Shown: positions 17,493 through 26,486, numbered from the stretch's first letter. The stretch: DNA of 64,000 bases from JBKCUA01 sp046318675 (GCA_046318675.1 JBKCUA010000033.1:62001-126000), one strand, 5' to 3'. Made by a program: numbers and translations. Notes: generated from the letters alone by a model not told the origin.

Positions 17493-18218
17493 CTAACTAT
17501 TCTGTCTTTGCTGAGCCAGCATCATATACATTTGTAAGGCTTCCGAAGAGAGCGCATCCGGTGCTTTCTCTGTGTTCATTGTAGATTGCTTGCCCATAAA
17601 TTCCACAAAAGCACCCATTGCGTTGTGCCCAGCATTGCTGCTGCTTGCCGCAGCGGCAGATAAAGATTGCCCCAGTGCCACACCAGTCTTGGCGGTTATT
17701 TCCTGTGCATTCTCCGTCAAGGCCTTGCTTGCAGCATCAACAAACTTGAGAACAGCAGGCGTAAGTTGCTCTTTTTGATCTTGCGCCATATTGGCAACAG
17801 TCTCAACCAATGCCACTAGGTGCGGCGCTGTCAATTCTCCACCTTTGTTAACAATTTCATTCAGGGCACGAATTTTCGCCTCCACCAACACCGCTGAGGC
17901 ATTACCAATGACAGCGCCAGCAAGATATGCAACCTCCGGCGCGATGTCCAACCCTGCATTGGGATCATTCGCATTCGCCGCCGCAGAAGAATCGAACACG
18001 GAGTAAGATTGAGGGTCTCTGTCTTGTGAGACCAAATATTTATTATAAGCTTCTTGTGCTGCTTCAGTTTGTAAATATTTTTGCTCTTCTCTGGTCATTG
18101 ATACAATGGCAAATTTTTCATTAGGAAGAGCCACTATCACAGGCACAAGTCTTTTGTCTTCAGCCGCCCGAGCTTCTGCAGAAGACTGTCTCTCTACAAC
18201 CGCAACCGCCAAAAACAC
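17493..18218 (-). CDS. Hypothetical Ala-rich protein, 241 aa
   Basis: I do not recognise this protein. It is Ala-rich and largely helical in appearance. A central stretch (IAPEVAYLAGAVIGNASAVLVEAK, about 92-115) could be amphipathic or weakly membrane-associated. The assigned start is a GTG without a convincing ribosome binding site. An ATG 7 bases further upstream is out of frame, so the N-terminus is uncertain and the true start may be at a later Met (MTREEQ). It is divergent from the kdsD-lptCA operon and follows a repeat element. No function is proposed. Confidence 0.55.
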   Translation of the reverse strand: MFLAVAVVERQSSAEARAAEDKRLVPVIVALPNEKFAIVSMTREEQKYLQTEAAQEAYNKYLVSQDRDPQSYSVFDSSAAANANDPNAGLDIAPEVAYLAGAVIGNASAVLVEAKIRALNEIVNKGGELTAPHLVALVETVANMAQDQKEQLTPAVLKFVDAASKALTENAQEITAKTGVALGQSLSAAAASSSNAGHNAMGAFVEFMGKQSTMNTEKAPDALSSEALQMYMMLAQQRQNS

Positions 18219-18334
18219 CTTTCATGTTTAGTTTTTTTGCCTTTATTTTTAACAATTATCAATTTTTATTTGATGATAATAACAAACGTCAGCTTTATTG
18301 AAGTTTTTACGCCAGTGTGCTATTGGAAACAGGT

Positions 18335-19336
18335 ATGACAAAAACCTCTGTTAAACCAATGCTAAAGCCTGTTTCTTCCATTAAAAACCACCAGGCCGTG
18401 GGCCAGCGCGTGCTGCGCATTGAGGCCGAGGGTATTCTCAAGCTGTGCTATGCCTTGGACGAGGCGTTTGCCGAGGCGACGGAACTGTTTGCCGGGGTGC
18501 AGGGCCGGGTGGTCCTCACCGGGATGGGCAAAAGTGGCCATATTGCCCATAAGATTGCCGCCACCTTGGCCTCCTTGGGGACGCCGTCGTTTTTTTTGCA
18601 CCCGGCGGAGGCGGCCCACGGGGATTTGGGGATGCTCACCGACGGGGACGCCGTGCTGGCGTTGTCGGATTCTGGGGAAAGCCCGGAATTGGCTAGTGTG
18701 CTTAATTATGCGGCCCGGCGGCAGATTCCCGTGGTGGGCATTACCCGCGCCGCGAAAAGCACCTTGGGGCAGGCGAGTCAGGTGGTGTTGCTGCTTCCGG
18801 TGGCGGAGCCTGCGTGTCCGCTGCGTCTAGCCCCCACTACCACCACCACGATGATGCTGGCCCTCGGGGATGCCCTTGCGGTGGCCTTGCTGGAGCGGCG
18901 GGGCTTTACTGCTGATGATTACCGGGAATTTCACCCTGGCGGTCAGCTGGGCCAACGCCTGCGCCGGGTGGCGGAAGTCATGCACAAGGACGCCGATATG
19001 CCGGTGGTAACGCCGGAAACATCGGTGCAGGATGCACTCTTGGAGATGACCGCCAAGCGGCTTGGCTGCACCGGAGTGGTGGATACTAACGGCGGCTTGT
19101 TGGGGATTATTACCGATGGCGATTTGCGGCGGCACATGGATCGCGATCTGCGTACCCTCAGCGCGGCGGACATCATGAGCCGTACGCCCAAGACGATTAC
19201 GGCCAGCGCGTTTTTGCAATATGCCCTGGCTACTATGGAGGACGCCAGCATTACGGTGCTGTTTGTGGTGGATGAGGGTAATAAACCTCTAGGCGTTGTC
19301 CATATTCATGATTTGTTACGGGCAGGAGTGGCTTAA
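18335..19336 (+). CDS. kdsD: D-arabinose 5-phosphate isomerase (KpsF/GutQ family)
   Basis: A 333-residue enzyme interconverting ribulose 5-phosphate and arabinose 5-phosphate, the first step to KDO of lipopolysaccharide. The SIS domain (about 35-175) has VVLTGMGKSGHIAHKIAATL and SDSGESPEL, with the family His in AEAAHGDLGML. Two CBS domains follow (about 205-330). The ATG at 18335 was chosen over an upstream in-frame GTG. It is first in a kdsD-lptC-lptA cluster, the classical order, although lptB and rpoN are missing downstream. Confidence 0.94.
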   Translation: MTKTSVKPMLKPVSSIKNHQAVGQRVLRIEAEGILKLCYALDEAFAEATELFAGVQGRVVLTGMGKSGHIAHKIAATLASLGTPSFFLHPAEAAHGDLGMLTDGDAVLALSDSGESPELASVLNYAARRQIPVVGITRAAKSTLGQASQVVLLLPVAEPACPLRLAPTTTTTMMLALGDALAVALLERRGFTADDYREFHPGGQLGQRLRRVAEVMHKDADMPVVTPETSVQDALLEMTAKRLGCTGVVDTNGGLLGIITDGDLRRHMDRDLRTLSAADIMSRTPKTITASAFLQYALATMEDASITVLFVVDEGNKPLGVVHIHDLLRAGVA

Positions 19337-19340
19337 TATC

Positions 19341-19949
19341 ATGGCTAATATCTTGCCTTCGTATTATTCTGGGGTTGTGCGGGTGGCGCGCTATGGTCTT
19401 CCGGTGCTGGGGACGTTGCTGGTGGGTACGATTGTTGGGTTTAGTATTATGGCGGATGCGGATGCGGGGCGGGTTGGTGTTGTTGCTGAAAATAGTATCG
19501 GTGTTGCGGGTCGGGTGTTGATGCCCCGGCTTTACGGCGTGGACAAGCAAAATCGCCCCTTTGTGGTGACGGCGGCCAGCGCGGAAACCGAACCGGATAC
19601 TAGTACAGCAACGCCGGATTTGCTGCTTCATGATATTAATGCGGGTTTTAAGTTGGGGAGTCAGGATCCAGTGGCCTTGGTGGCTACTCACGGTACTTAT
19701 AATGGTACTGCGGGAGAGATAGATTTAGGCGGTAAGGTTGCTGTGCGTAATGGTCAGGGTACTACCCTAGAGGGGGTAAGTGCGGTTGTTGATGTGGATA
19801 GTCGCACCGCGGTTAGTAATGATCCTGTTACTGCAACGACCAAAACCCGGCGACTGGATGCGGCGGGGGTAGAGATTCTTGATGGTGGAAATCTCATTGT
19901 TTTTAAAGGAAAAACATCCGTATCACCATTGCCCGTGCAAGTACCATAA
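19341..19949 (+). CDS. lptC: LPS export protein LptC
   Basis: A 202-residue bitopic membrane protein. One N-terminal span (YGLPVLGTLLVGTIVGFSIM, about 18-37) is followed by a periplasmic beta-rich domain. This matches LptC, which passes lipopolysaccharide from LptB2FG to LptA. The motif DINAGFKLGSQDPVALVATH and the GEIDLGGKVAVRNGQG stretch fit the family. It starts 4 bp after kdsD and overlaps lptA by one base (TAATG), so the three genes are an operon. Confidence 0.85.
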   Translation: MANILPSYYSGVVRVARYGLPVLGTLLVGTIVGFSIMADADAGRVGVVAENSIGVAGRVLMPRLYGVDKQNRPFVVTAASAETEPDTSTATPDLLLHDINAGFKLGSQDPVALVATHGTYNGTAGEIDLGGKVAVRNGQGTTLEGVSAVVDVDSRTAVSNDPVTATTKTRRLDAAGVEILDGGNLIVFKGKTSVSPLPVQVP

Positions 19950-20827
19950 TGATGCGCATTGTAGTGAGTGACATAATCAAAAGTATATTTTTAACTCGCA
20001 CCCGGTGCAAAGCAACGCGCTATAGTCTTTTTTTTATGGTGATTTTATGGTCAGGGACAACTCTGGCGCAGACGAGCAGTGCCCTGAAAAACGCTATTGA
20101 AGATACTCCTTTTGAAATTGAATCCGCCAGTGGGATTGAATGGCAGCCTGAGGCCAATATGGTGCGTGCTAGTGGTGCAGTGCGGTTGCGCCTAGGGGAG
20201 CATGTGTTGCAGGCGGATACTGTCGCGGCAACTTGGAAAAAAGATACCCCAACAGAACAACAGGAGACGATATCGGCATTGGAACGTCTTACTGCCGAAG
20301 GCCATGTGGTGAGTCAAAGCCCTGATGGCAATGCGGGCGGGGATAGCGTTGTTTATGAGGCTGCGACGGGGCGGCTGATGTTGCAGGGGAGTCCGGCTTT
20401 TGTGGAGGATGCGAAACAACGGCGATTGCAGGCGAAAACGCTAGTCTATAATCAAAGTACAAATCGGTTGCTTGCTCAGCCCAACGCAACTATTGCAACG
20501 CCCACGGTGAATCTTGATGCTGAAACAATTGAGGCTTTTTTTAAAGCCGATGCTGATAAAAAAACAACGTTGGAGCGGGCAGTGGCCAAGGGTTCTGTAG
20601 TGGTGCGGACGGCGACGGAACGGCTGCTGGGCGATGCGGCGACCTATGAGGCGGCAACGGGGATTGCGGTGCTCACCGGCGCGACGGTTCGCCTTGAGCG
20701 CGGCAAGAGCTACCTTGTCGGCAACCGCGCCGATATTAACATGAATACTGGCATCAGCACCATGCACCAAACCGCTGGTGATGGCCGGGTGCGCGGACAG
20801 ATTGTTCCCGCCTCTAAGAATCCTTAA
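19949..20827 (+). CDS. lptA: LPS transport periplasmic protein LptA (OstA-like)
   Basis: A 292-residue protein with a long N-terminal region, a hydrophobic signal segment (YSLFFMVILWSGTTLAQ, about 26-42) and an OstA/LptA beta-jellyroll domain. Repeated strands are seen in VRASGAVRLRLGEHVLQADT, TAEGHVVSQSP and AVAKGSVVVRTATERLLGD. It forms the periplasmic bridge for lipopolysaccharide. A second ATG (19952) follows immediately. lptB and rpoN normally come next. Here a converging hypothetical gene ends 8 bp later. Confidence 0.85.
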   Translation: MMRIVVSDIIKSIFLTRTRCKATRYSLFFMVILWSGTTLAQTSSALKNAIEDTPFEIESASGIEWQPEANMVRASGAVRLRLGEHVLQADTVAATWKKDTPTEQQETISALERLTAEGHVVSQSPDGNAGGDSVVYEAATGRLMLQGSPAFVEDAKQRRLQAKTLVYNQSTNRLLAQPNATIATPTVNLDAETIEAFFKADADKKTTLERAVAKGSVVVRTATERLLGDAATYEAATGIAVLTGATVRLERGKSYLVGNRADINMNTGISTMHQTAGDGRVRGQIVPASKNP

Positions 20828-20834
20828 GTTATTC

Positions 20835-23204
20835 TTAATCCCCGAAACGATATTTGCGTATCTCTATATCTTCATTGGTACGCTTTTTTTCAGATTCAAT
20901 CATCTTTTCGAGATTGCGAACGTAGGATTGTGTGAATGACTGGATTTTGAGGCTTTTGTTGTTCAGCCAAGGCTCAATTTCGGCGATTTTAGCGTTGTAG
21001 GCATCTACCAAGCCGTACTCACCAAAAACACCCCCTGTGTTGGAGAGGATAATTTCCATGTCCTTAAGGTAATGACTGTTTGTTGGAAGGGCATTGATCA
21101 GCGCGGCGCACACATCTTGAATCTTTATATCGCCGTCATAATTTTTGAGCACGGCCATTACAAAAAGATAGTCTTGCTCATCCCCGTCTTCAATAAGGTT
21201 TAGTAAGGCAGTTTTGAACGTATCGGGGAAGGAAGGGTAAAGAATTTTTAATACCCTGCCGCTTGCCCGTTTGAATGTACCGTGCTCGCTATCATACCAT
21301 TTCCTGATGGTTCTGGTCACATCGCTGGCTGCATCTTCAAGGACTGTTGGTATTTCGCTGAGGTTATAAGGTATGGCCTCATAATTGCCAGTTTTTCCCG
21401 ATTCTAGCCGCGCACGAAATAAATCAACTATTTTGATGGGAAACCGTGCAGCAATATCCTGTAGCGTATATTCAGCATGATAATCAATGCGTGGTAAATA
21501 GATGCAGTTTTCTAAAACAGCATTGATGGTATCCTCTGTCATGATTGCAGAGATTTTTTGCCGCTCGGCACGAAACCAGAATCCATACACCCAGTCCGCA
21601 GAAGCGCATTCGGTAAGCTTGCGTATCATTTCAGGAAATAGAGTGTTGACTAGGGCATCACCCCCCGCATCAACCTTGGCAGCGATGACGCCAACAGCAG
21701 TTGAGAGAACGGGTATGTCTTTTCGCTCCATGGCTGTGTGAACAAGTTTTTTAAAGAACGCACTGTCAAAGTCCGGTGTATGCTCACATACTTTGGTCAG
21801 TTCCCAGAGGTATTTTTTCTCATTCAGCCATGTGTCGCGTACTGCCAAGGCAGCCTGTTTTTCAGCGGATTGTAACAGTCCTAGCAGCAGGGGGATGATA
21901 AACTTTTGCAACGCGGCGTCATGCTCGCGCAGAAGTTCAAGCACAAAAGTTGGATTTTTTTCCGCTGTTTTTTTTAAGAATTTTTCAAAATAGGGAAATG
22001 TTGCCAGGTCGTTTGATTCAATCTTGACCCATTCCAGAATGCGCCTTTGCCATACAGGATACGTTTCAGGATGAACATCGTTTAATAATTCCTCCAGCCG
22101 TGCATCCCGCCGCTGTTTTGCAAGTTCTACTTTGTTGTCGATTGTGTTTTTTGCATCGTCGTCACCGCACCACGGGTGGAAGATGCCATGAAAGCCAATC
22201 AGAACCTTAAAAGCTTGGTATTCTTCGTTTTTATCAAGCTGAGCTTTAACGCGGCAGGCGGCGGCTTTTGTATCACGATGACCATGATAATACTTCCAAT
22301 ACGTACTGTGCTCAATTTCCTGAATAAAGGACAACTCGCGCTCTGTGGGCACAATCTGTTCAAGAAACCCTAGCACGTCTTTGCCATTGTCTTGCAGAAG
22401 TTCCAACAGTTCTGGGGCGCTTCCGCCCATCTTGGGGTGTTGTGAGGCGGCGTTCAGGCCACCCAGAACACTCTTCTTTTCGTCAAGCGTTGTTGCCCGT
22501 GCGTAGAGTTTTTTGAGGATTTCAATGGCATCTTGCCGCACAGCTTTTAATTTCGGCGTTACAGGATGCACCCCAGAGTGGAGTGTTATGGTTTGATACG
22601 TGGACGATGCGCCCTCTATGTTCGGGGACAGGATTGCTTTGCAGAGCGTGACAAGGGAGGGGAGGAAGCGGTGCTGTTCGTCTGGTGTTAGCTTTTGGAT
22701 AACTTCCAGGATATTCTGTTGCGGCTGTAGTCCATAGTGTTCATACAAGGCAAGATCATAGGAGGCCATCGTTTCAAGATGATCCTGTACCTGTTTCCTG
22801 ACGGGTTCTGCCGTGTGATCCTGATACTGGAGAAAAATAGGTAGAATTTCCGCAAGTTTAAAATAGCGGATGCGGTTTAACACATTCAGGCACGCTATCA
22901 TTAGCTTGTCGCTGCTGTAAAAGGCCTGCCTGCTCTCCGCAGACCAATAGGGATCATCAGGTATTTTCAACGTGATGGTTTCAAGACAGTTCAGGGTTGC
23001 GGTGATCACCGCAAAGGCCTCGTCAGGCACGCGGTAAGCAAAACTATCCAGCAGTTCGAGGTTGTGCTGGATGGTGTCATAGGCCGTGGTGGTGGAGAGG
23101 GTAGCTTTGATTTTGGCGGCTTCAGTTTGGAGAAAATCTTTCGCCTCCGGAAGTTCACTTTCCGCAAATCTAATCAAAGCACTTTTCAAGAGCGAAGCGT
23201 CCAT
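20835..23204 (-). CDS. Large uncharacterised protein, probably helical repeats, 789 aa
   Basis: I do not recognise a catalytic domain. The protein looks almost wholly alpha-helical, with many Leu-rich amphipathic segments and recurring units of 35-50 residues (for example LDSFAYRVPDEAFAVITATL and LEDAASDVTRTIRKWYDSEH). This suggests an ARM/HEAT-like solenoid scaffold. No signal peptide or membrane segment is seen. A single Trp-Cys cluster (HGIFHPWCGDDDAKN) lies near residue 355. It starts 1 bp after the PIN-like gene, so the two are almost certainly co-translated. A scaffold or sensor for the PIN-like partner is plausible but inferred. Confidence 0.75.
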   Translation of the reverse strand: MDASLLKSALIRFAESELPEAKDFLQTEAAKIKATLSTTTAYDTIQHNLELLDSFAYRVPDEAFAVITATLNCLETITLKIPDDPYWSAESRQAFYSSDKLMIACLNVLNRIRYFKLAEILPIFLQYQDHTAEPVRKQVQDHLETMASYDLALYEHYGLQPQQNILEVIQKLTPDEQHRFLPSLVTLCKAILSPNIEGASSTYQTITLHSGVHPVTPKLKAVRQDAIEILKKLYARATTLDEKKSVLGGLNAASQHPKMGGSAPELLELLQDNGKDVLGFLEQIVPTERELSFIQEIEHSTYWKYYHGHRDTKAAACRVKAQLDKNEEYQAFKVLIGFHGIFHPWCGDDDAKNTIDNKVELAKQRRDARLEELLNDVHPETYPVWQRRILEWVKIESNDLATFPYFEKFLKKTAEKNPTFVLELLREHDAALQKFIIPLLLGLLQSAEKQAALAVRDTWLNEKKYLWELTKVCEHTPDFDSAFFKKLVHTAMERKDIPVLSTAVGVIAAKVDAGGDALVNTLFPEMIRKLTECASADWVYGFWFRAERQKISAIMTEDTINAVLENCIYLPRIDYHAEYTLQDIAARFPIKIVDLFRARLESGKTGNYEAIPYNLSEIPTVLEDAASDVTRTIRKWYDSEHGTFKRASGRVLKILYPSFPDTFKTALLNLIEDGDEQDYLFVMAVLKNYDGDIKIQDVCAALINALPTNSHYLKDMEIILSNTGGVFGEYGLVDAYNAKIAEIEPWLNNKSLKIQSFTQSYVRNLEKMIESEKKRTNEDIEIRKYRFGD

Positions 23205-23205
23205 A

Positions 23206-24243
23206 TTATTGTCCTCTGCTCATGATCCGCAAAATTTCCGGCAGCCTAGCATCATAAGCATTTTTGCACAGATTTTTATCTCTTGGCACATAGCCATCCC
23301 CTATTTTTTTAAGCACCTCTTGAACTGCCGCCAAGTAGTCAGCCGTGGCGGTTATTTGGTTCGGGGTATAAAATTCTTTGAGGAACTCTATCAGAGTTAC
23401 TTTTGGTACCGGGGCATTGGCAGACAGTAAATATACTGTAGCCAAGACTCTTTCATGGAGTTCGTTATGATCGCTTAAAGTTGTGCTGCTTGTAGGTGTG
23501 CTATCAAGTTCATTATTGGAGAGTACTGTGATGGCTTCTTCTTTTTTTGATTCTTGTGAGGCTATTTCTTTTGCAAAGTCTGAATATTCTTTTAGTTTAT
23601 AGCCGATATTTTTTAGACTATTGGTGAGATTTTTATCTCCCGCTGTTTGATCGGTGTTATCTTTGCTGCTACTATGCTCCGGATTTTGTCTTTTGTGAAG
23701 AATAAAGAAATTTGTCTTGGTTATATTTTCTTTTTTTATATCAAAAGCAGCTTGGTAAACCCAAGCGTCTGGAATATTAGTTCTGTTTTTAGATCTGTCT
23801 TTATTTTCTTCGAACGGCTCCTGACATTGGAAATAAGCGTTCCAAGTGTTTTCAACATGGTGAGATCGTATGGGGGCAATTTTTATATTATGCTGTTCTA
23901 AGAAATTATCGATTATGCTTACGGACTTCTTGTCTATCTCGTCTCGATCGGGAATAGTTAGCGTCGGTGTAGGGAAAATTTCGTGCAATAAACTTGGGTG
24001 TTTTAATGCCGCAAGAGCAGTTCTTAGTGGTTTTAAATTTTTTTCAAATTGATCAACTTTTTGAGCTCTCCATTCTTCTTTGCCTATTTCAGAGATGTAA
24101 ACATCGATATCATTGGCCTTACAAAATTTTAGGATGCTCAAGTAATTTTCATCTTTATGGCTTACCCCGCTCATAAAAGAGGTATCCATAAAAATAACTG
24201 TGTTGCCAGCGAGGTCTGCGATACTAGTTTCTTGATTGTCCAT
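23206..24243 (-). CDS. PIN-like domain protein, 345 aa
   Basis: The N-terminal 190 residues resemble a PIN-like nuclease domain. VIFMDTSFMSG carries a first acidic residue (D20), EIGKEEWRAQ a second (E56 or E57), and NIPDAWVYQAAFD a third (D159). The strand usually holding the fourth acidic residue reads FFILHKRQN, so that position seems altered. A low-complexity Ser/Lys/Asp-rich linker follows (about 185-265). The C-terminal part (HERVLATVYLLSANAPVPKV to the GDGYVPR stretch) looks like a winged helix. It lies between an 80-residue gene (75 bp upstream) and the 789-residue gene (1 bp downstream). Nuclease activity is inferred. Confidence 0.7.
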   Translation of the reverse strand: MDNQETSIADLAGNTVIFMDTSFMSGVSHKDENYLSILKFCKANDIDVYISEIGKEEWRAQKVDQFEKNLKPLRTALAALKHPSLLHEIFPTPTLTIPDRDEIDKKSVSIIDNFLEQHNIKIAPIRSHHVENTWNAYFQCQEPFEENKDRSKNRTNIPDAWVYQAAFDIKKENITKTNFFILHKRQNPEHSSSKDNTDQTAGDKNLTNSLKNIGYKLKEYSDFAKEIASQESKKEEAITVLSNNELDSTPTSSTTLSDHNELHERVLATVYLLSANAPVPKVTLIEFLKEFYTPNQITATADYLAAVQEVLKKIGDGYVPRDKNLCKNAYDARLPEILRIMSRGQ

Positions 24244-24318
24244 ATTTTAATTCACTCTCAACCAGCAGCCATGAGCTGTTTGGTGAGAACAGCAGTAGCC
24301 ACGCGATACTACCTGCCC

Positions 24319-24561
24319 TTACGCCGCCCAGCGCGCCGGCGCGGCATTAACAACATACCGCTCAATGTGTTCCAAGATGCCGTTGGCGTAGGCTGGAAAA
24401 CGCTTTTTAATATCGTAGCTGAGCAATGCCTTGGCCGCATTGATTTGTATCTGGCTGCCATCATGCAAGGCACGTTGAAGCTCTTCGATATTCATTTTAA
24501 TTAATGTATCATTGAGGGCGGCCTCAACAGAGCCGGTGGTGGGCATTTTACGAAAGAACAT
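24319..24561 (-). CDS. Small hypothetical protein, 80 aa
   Basis: I do not recognise this small protein. It has a perfect ribosome binding site (AGGAGG, 5 bases before the ATG), which supports expression. It appears helical and soluble (MNIEELQRALHDGSQIQINA, then ALLSYDIKKRFPAYANGILE) and ends in an Ala/Arg/Trp tail. It is the first of three same-strand genes, ahead of the PIN-like and 789-residue genes. It could be a small partner such as an antitoxin or inhibitor, or an unrelated leader gene. The 75-bp gap contains a hairpin (GCTGTT / AACAGC). Confidence 0.6.
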   Translation of the reverse strand: MFFRKMPTTGSVEAALNDTLIKMNIEELQRALHDGSQIQINAAKALLSYDIKKRFPAYANGILEHIERYVVNAAPARWAA

Positions 24562-24637
24562 AGACGCCTCCTAATAAGAAGGACTTTTACATAAAATGGA
24601 GTATTTTGCTGTGATGTGGACCACGGTGGTGGTTTTA

Positions 24638-24690
24638 TTGAAGTGTTCGGTCTAACCCCCTTCCCCCGCTGCACGGGGGAAGGGGGCAAC
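24638..24690. repeat. Dispersed GC-rich repeat, copy 3
   Basis: TTGAAGTGTTCGGTCTAAC is followed by the hairpin CCCCCTTCCCCCGC ... GGGGGAAGGGGG. The first motif matches copy 2 (44783) and, inverted, the right end of copy 1 (17452-17466). It lies between the 80-residue gene and cysH. Confidence 0.65.
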
Positions 24691-24703
24691 GGGCAGTAGT
24701 TCC

Positions 24704-25396
24704 CTATATAGTATAATGAATCCCGCACTCTAATTTATCCTGCCCTGCCCAGCGACCGCTGCGTCCATTGCTCCCATCCACGGGCAGGGCGGTGCAGGGC
24801 GCGCAGCCGATAGAGGTGTACCCCTGGGCGGTGAGGGGGTGGCGGGGCAGGTTGTGCTGTACCATGTACGCTTCCAGATCGGCGGCTCCCCAGCGGGCTA
24901 AGGGGTTGTATTTGATGCGGGCACCATCGTTTTCTATGAGGGGGATGCTGGCGCGGCTGCTGCTTTGAAAGCGTTTGCGGCCATTAATCCAGGCGCGGAA
25001 AGGGAGCAGGGCGTGCTGTAACGGCAACACTTTGCGGATGAAACAGCAGCGATCGGCGTTATTGAACCATAAGGTTCCTTGGGGGTCTTCACGATCCACA
25101 TCCATTTTTGCAGGGGCGAGAAGGCGAATATCCTGTAGGCCTAAGTGCTGCTGCACAGTATGCATATAGGCCAGAGTTTCTGGAAATAGCTTATTGGTTT
25201 CTAAAAATAAAATCGGTGTTTTCGGTTTAATCTGGGCAATGATGTGCAGGAGAACTACCGATTCTGCGCCAAAAGAGGAGACCGCGGCTATTGCGTCGTT
25301 GACGTGAGCCTTGGTAAGAGCGTGGGTGAGCAGTTCCTCGGCGGTGAGGCCTTCTAATTCCTTATTATCCAATGAATGCAATGAGCTTGTCGTCAT
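24704..25396 (-). CDS. cysH: Adenylylsulfate (APS) reductase, thioredoxin-dependent
   Basis: A 230-residue enzyme of assimilatory sulfate reduction that reduces APS (or PAPS) to sulfite. The substrate-binding motif is SSFGAESVVLLH, and ARWGAADLEAYM and YTSIGCAPCT are conserved. The catalytic Cys lies in the end motif LECGIHYTI. Two Cys pairs (RCCFIRK and GCAPC) mark a [4Fe-4S] cluster, so APS is the likely substrate rather than PAPS. Other sulfate-assimilation genes are not in the window. Confidence 0.93.
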   Translation of the reverse strand: MTTSSLHSLDNKELEGLTAEELLTHALTKAHVNDAIAAVSSFGAESVVLLHIIAQIKPKTPILFLETNKLFPETLAYMHTVQQHLGLQDIRLLAPAKMDVDREDPQGTLWFNNADRCCFIRKVLPLQHALLPFRAWINGRKRFQSSSRASIPLIENDGARIKYNPLARWGAADLEAYMVQHNLPRHPLTAQGYTSIGCAPCTALPVDGSNGRSGRWAGQDKLECGIHYTI

Positions 25397-25438
25397 TTTG
25401 ATAGCTTAGGGGTGCAGCAGGGAACTTACAAGTATTCT

Positions 25439-26113
25439 TTATTGTTTCAGCTCTTGCCTTGCTGCGGTTAGATCGGTTTGGAAGTCTTCAGTGGCACTGA
25501 GAGCACCCAATATCCAAAATGCCAATTGTTCACCGCCTTTGAGATCGTGCGGGTAATGCACACCGGCGATGACGCGGTTCCAGGCGACTTCATCGGCGCG
25601 TTGCCGCAGGGCGGGACGTTGGGCGGGGAATAGGATGCCGAGAATTTCTGCGTAAACACGGCTGCAAGCGGTGTGGCCGCTGGGGTAGGCACCATTATTG
25701 GTACCGCTAAATAATGCTTTGATGCGAGAGTCACGTCTGAAGGGGCGTTCGGTGTTCCAGAATTCTTTGGCTTTACGCACCGCAGCGCCGCAACTTGCCC
25801 CTGCGTTGTCTAATAAGGCGAATGTTTTTGGATGTTCGGCGCGGTTAATAGTGGGCGTTATAATGCCGGCCACCATCTCTGGGCGGACGGGTTGCTGTTG
25901 GCGGGCGGCTTCACGGTCTTTTTCGGTGGCGCGACGTTGTGCTCTTATGACGGCTTCAATGTCTTGTTGCCAAGGATCACTGTTAGGGGAGGGGGGAATG
26001 GTTAAAATAGCGGGATCGAGGACGGCGGCATCTACATACGGATTTTTAGAATCTGTTGTGCAGCCATTAATGCTGAAAATACAAAGCAATAAAACCAAAA
26101 TACGTGAAATCAT
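25439..26113 (-). CDS. PAP2-family acid phosphatase, predicted lipoprotein
   Basis: A 224-residue protein with a lipoprotein signal peptide (ISRILVLLLCIFSINGCTT, lipobox INGC). It has a PAP2 phosphatase domain of the class A acid phosphatase type. The three motifs are KEFWNTERPFRRDSR, AYPSGHTACSR, and WNRVIAGVHYPHDLKGG, containing the conserved Lys, Arg, His and Asp. It probably hydrolyses phosphate esters in the periplasm or at the outer membrane. It lies 42 bp upstream of cysH on the same strand. Confidence 0.88.
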   Translation of the reverse strand: MISRILVLLLCIFSINGCTTDSKNPYVDAAVLDPAILTIPPSPNSDPWQQDIEAVIRAQRRATEKDREAARQQQPVRPEMVAGIITPTINRAEHPKTFALLDNAGASCGAAVRKAKEFWNTERPFRRDSRIKALFSGTNNGAYPSGHTACSRVYAEILGILFPAQRPALRQRADEVAWNRVIAGVHYPHDLKGGEQLAFWILGALSATEDFQTDLTAARQELKQ

Positions 26114-26255
26114 CCGGCAAGCTCCTTTGGAAATAGCTTATGTTTCTAAAGGTTTTTGTGTTCTGGGTACATGCATTTTTTGTGTGGCTCATTAAAATAA
26201 ACCAATAAAAAGAATTGTATATTTTTTATTAACCAAATGCGTTTATACTCGTAGC

Positions 26256-26486
26256 ATGAAGATACGGCATGATGTTCGACATCCAGCGACGGCGCGCTGG
26301 GTTCGTCAACGTAAAGAAGAAGTCGTGAAGTCAGTGTTGCAAGGTTCTATTTCTCTTGGGGAAGTATGCCGTCGCTATCAGTTATCGGTGGAGGAGTTTT
26401 TGTGTTGGCGACGGGAGATAGCGGTGGTGGCGTCTGCGGTAAAAACATCAAAAAAACAGACCAGGCAAAAAATTCCTAGGCGTTAA
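26256..26486 (+). CDS. sciP: CtrA inhibitor SciP
   Basis: A 76-residue DUF1153-type helix-turn-helix protein. Core motifs RWVRQRKEEVVKSV, SLGEVCRRYQLSVEEFLCWR match SciP, which binds CtrA in Caulobacter and blocks its activation of flagellar and other promoters. The C-terminus is Lys/Arg-rich and shorter than usual. It lies directly upstream of the fliF operon, 54 bp before the likely fliF start, itself a typical CtrA/SciP target. A TTAACC half-site precedes it, at about 26229-26234. Confidence 0.9.
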   Translation: MKIRHDVRHPATARWVRQRKEEVVKSVLQGSISLGEVCRRYQLSVEEFLCWRREIAVVASAVKTSKKQTRQKIPRR

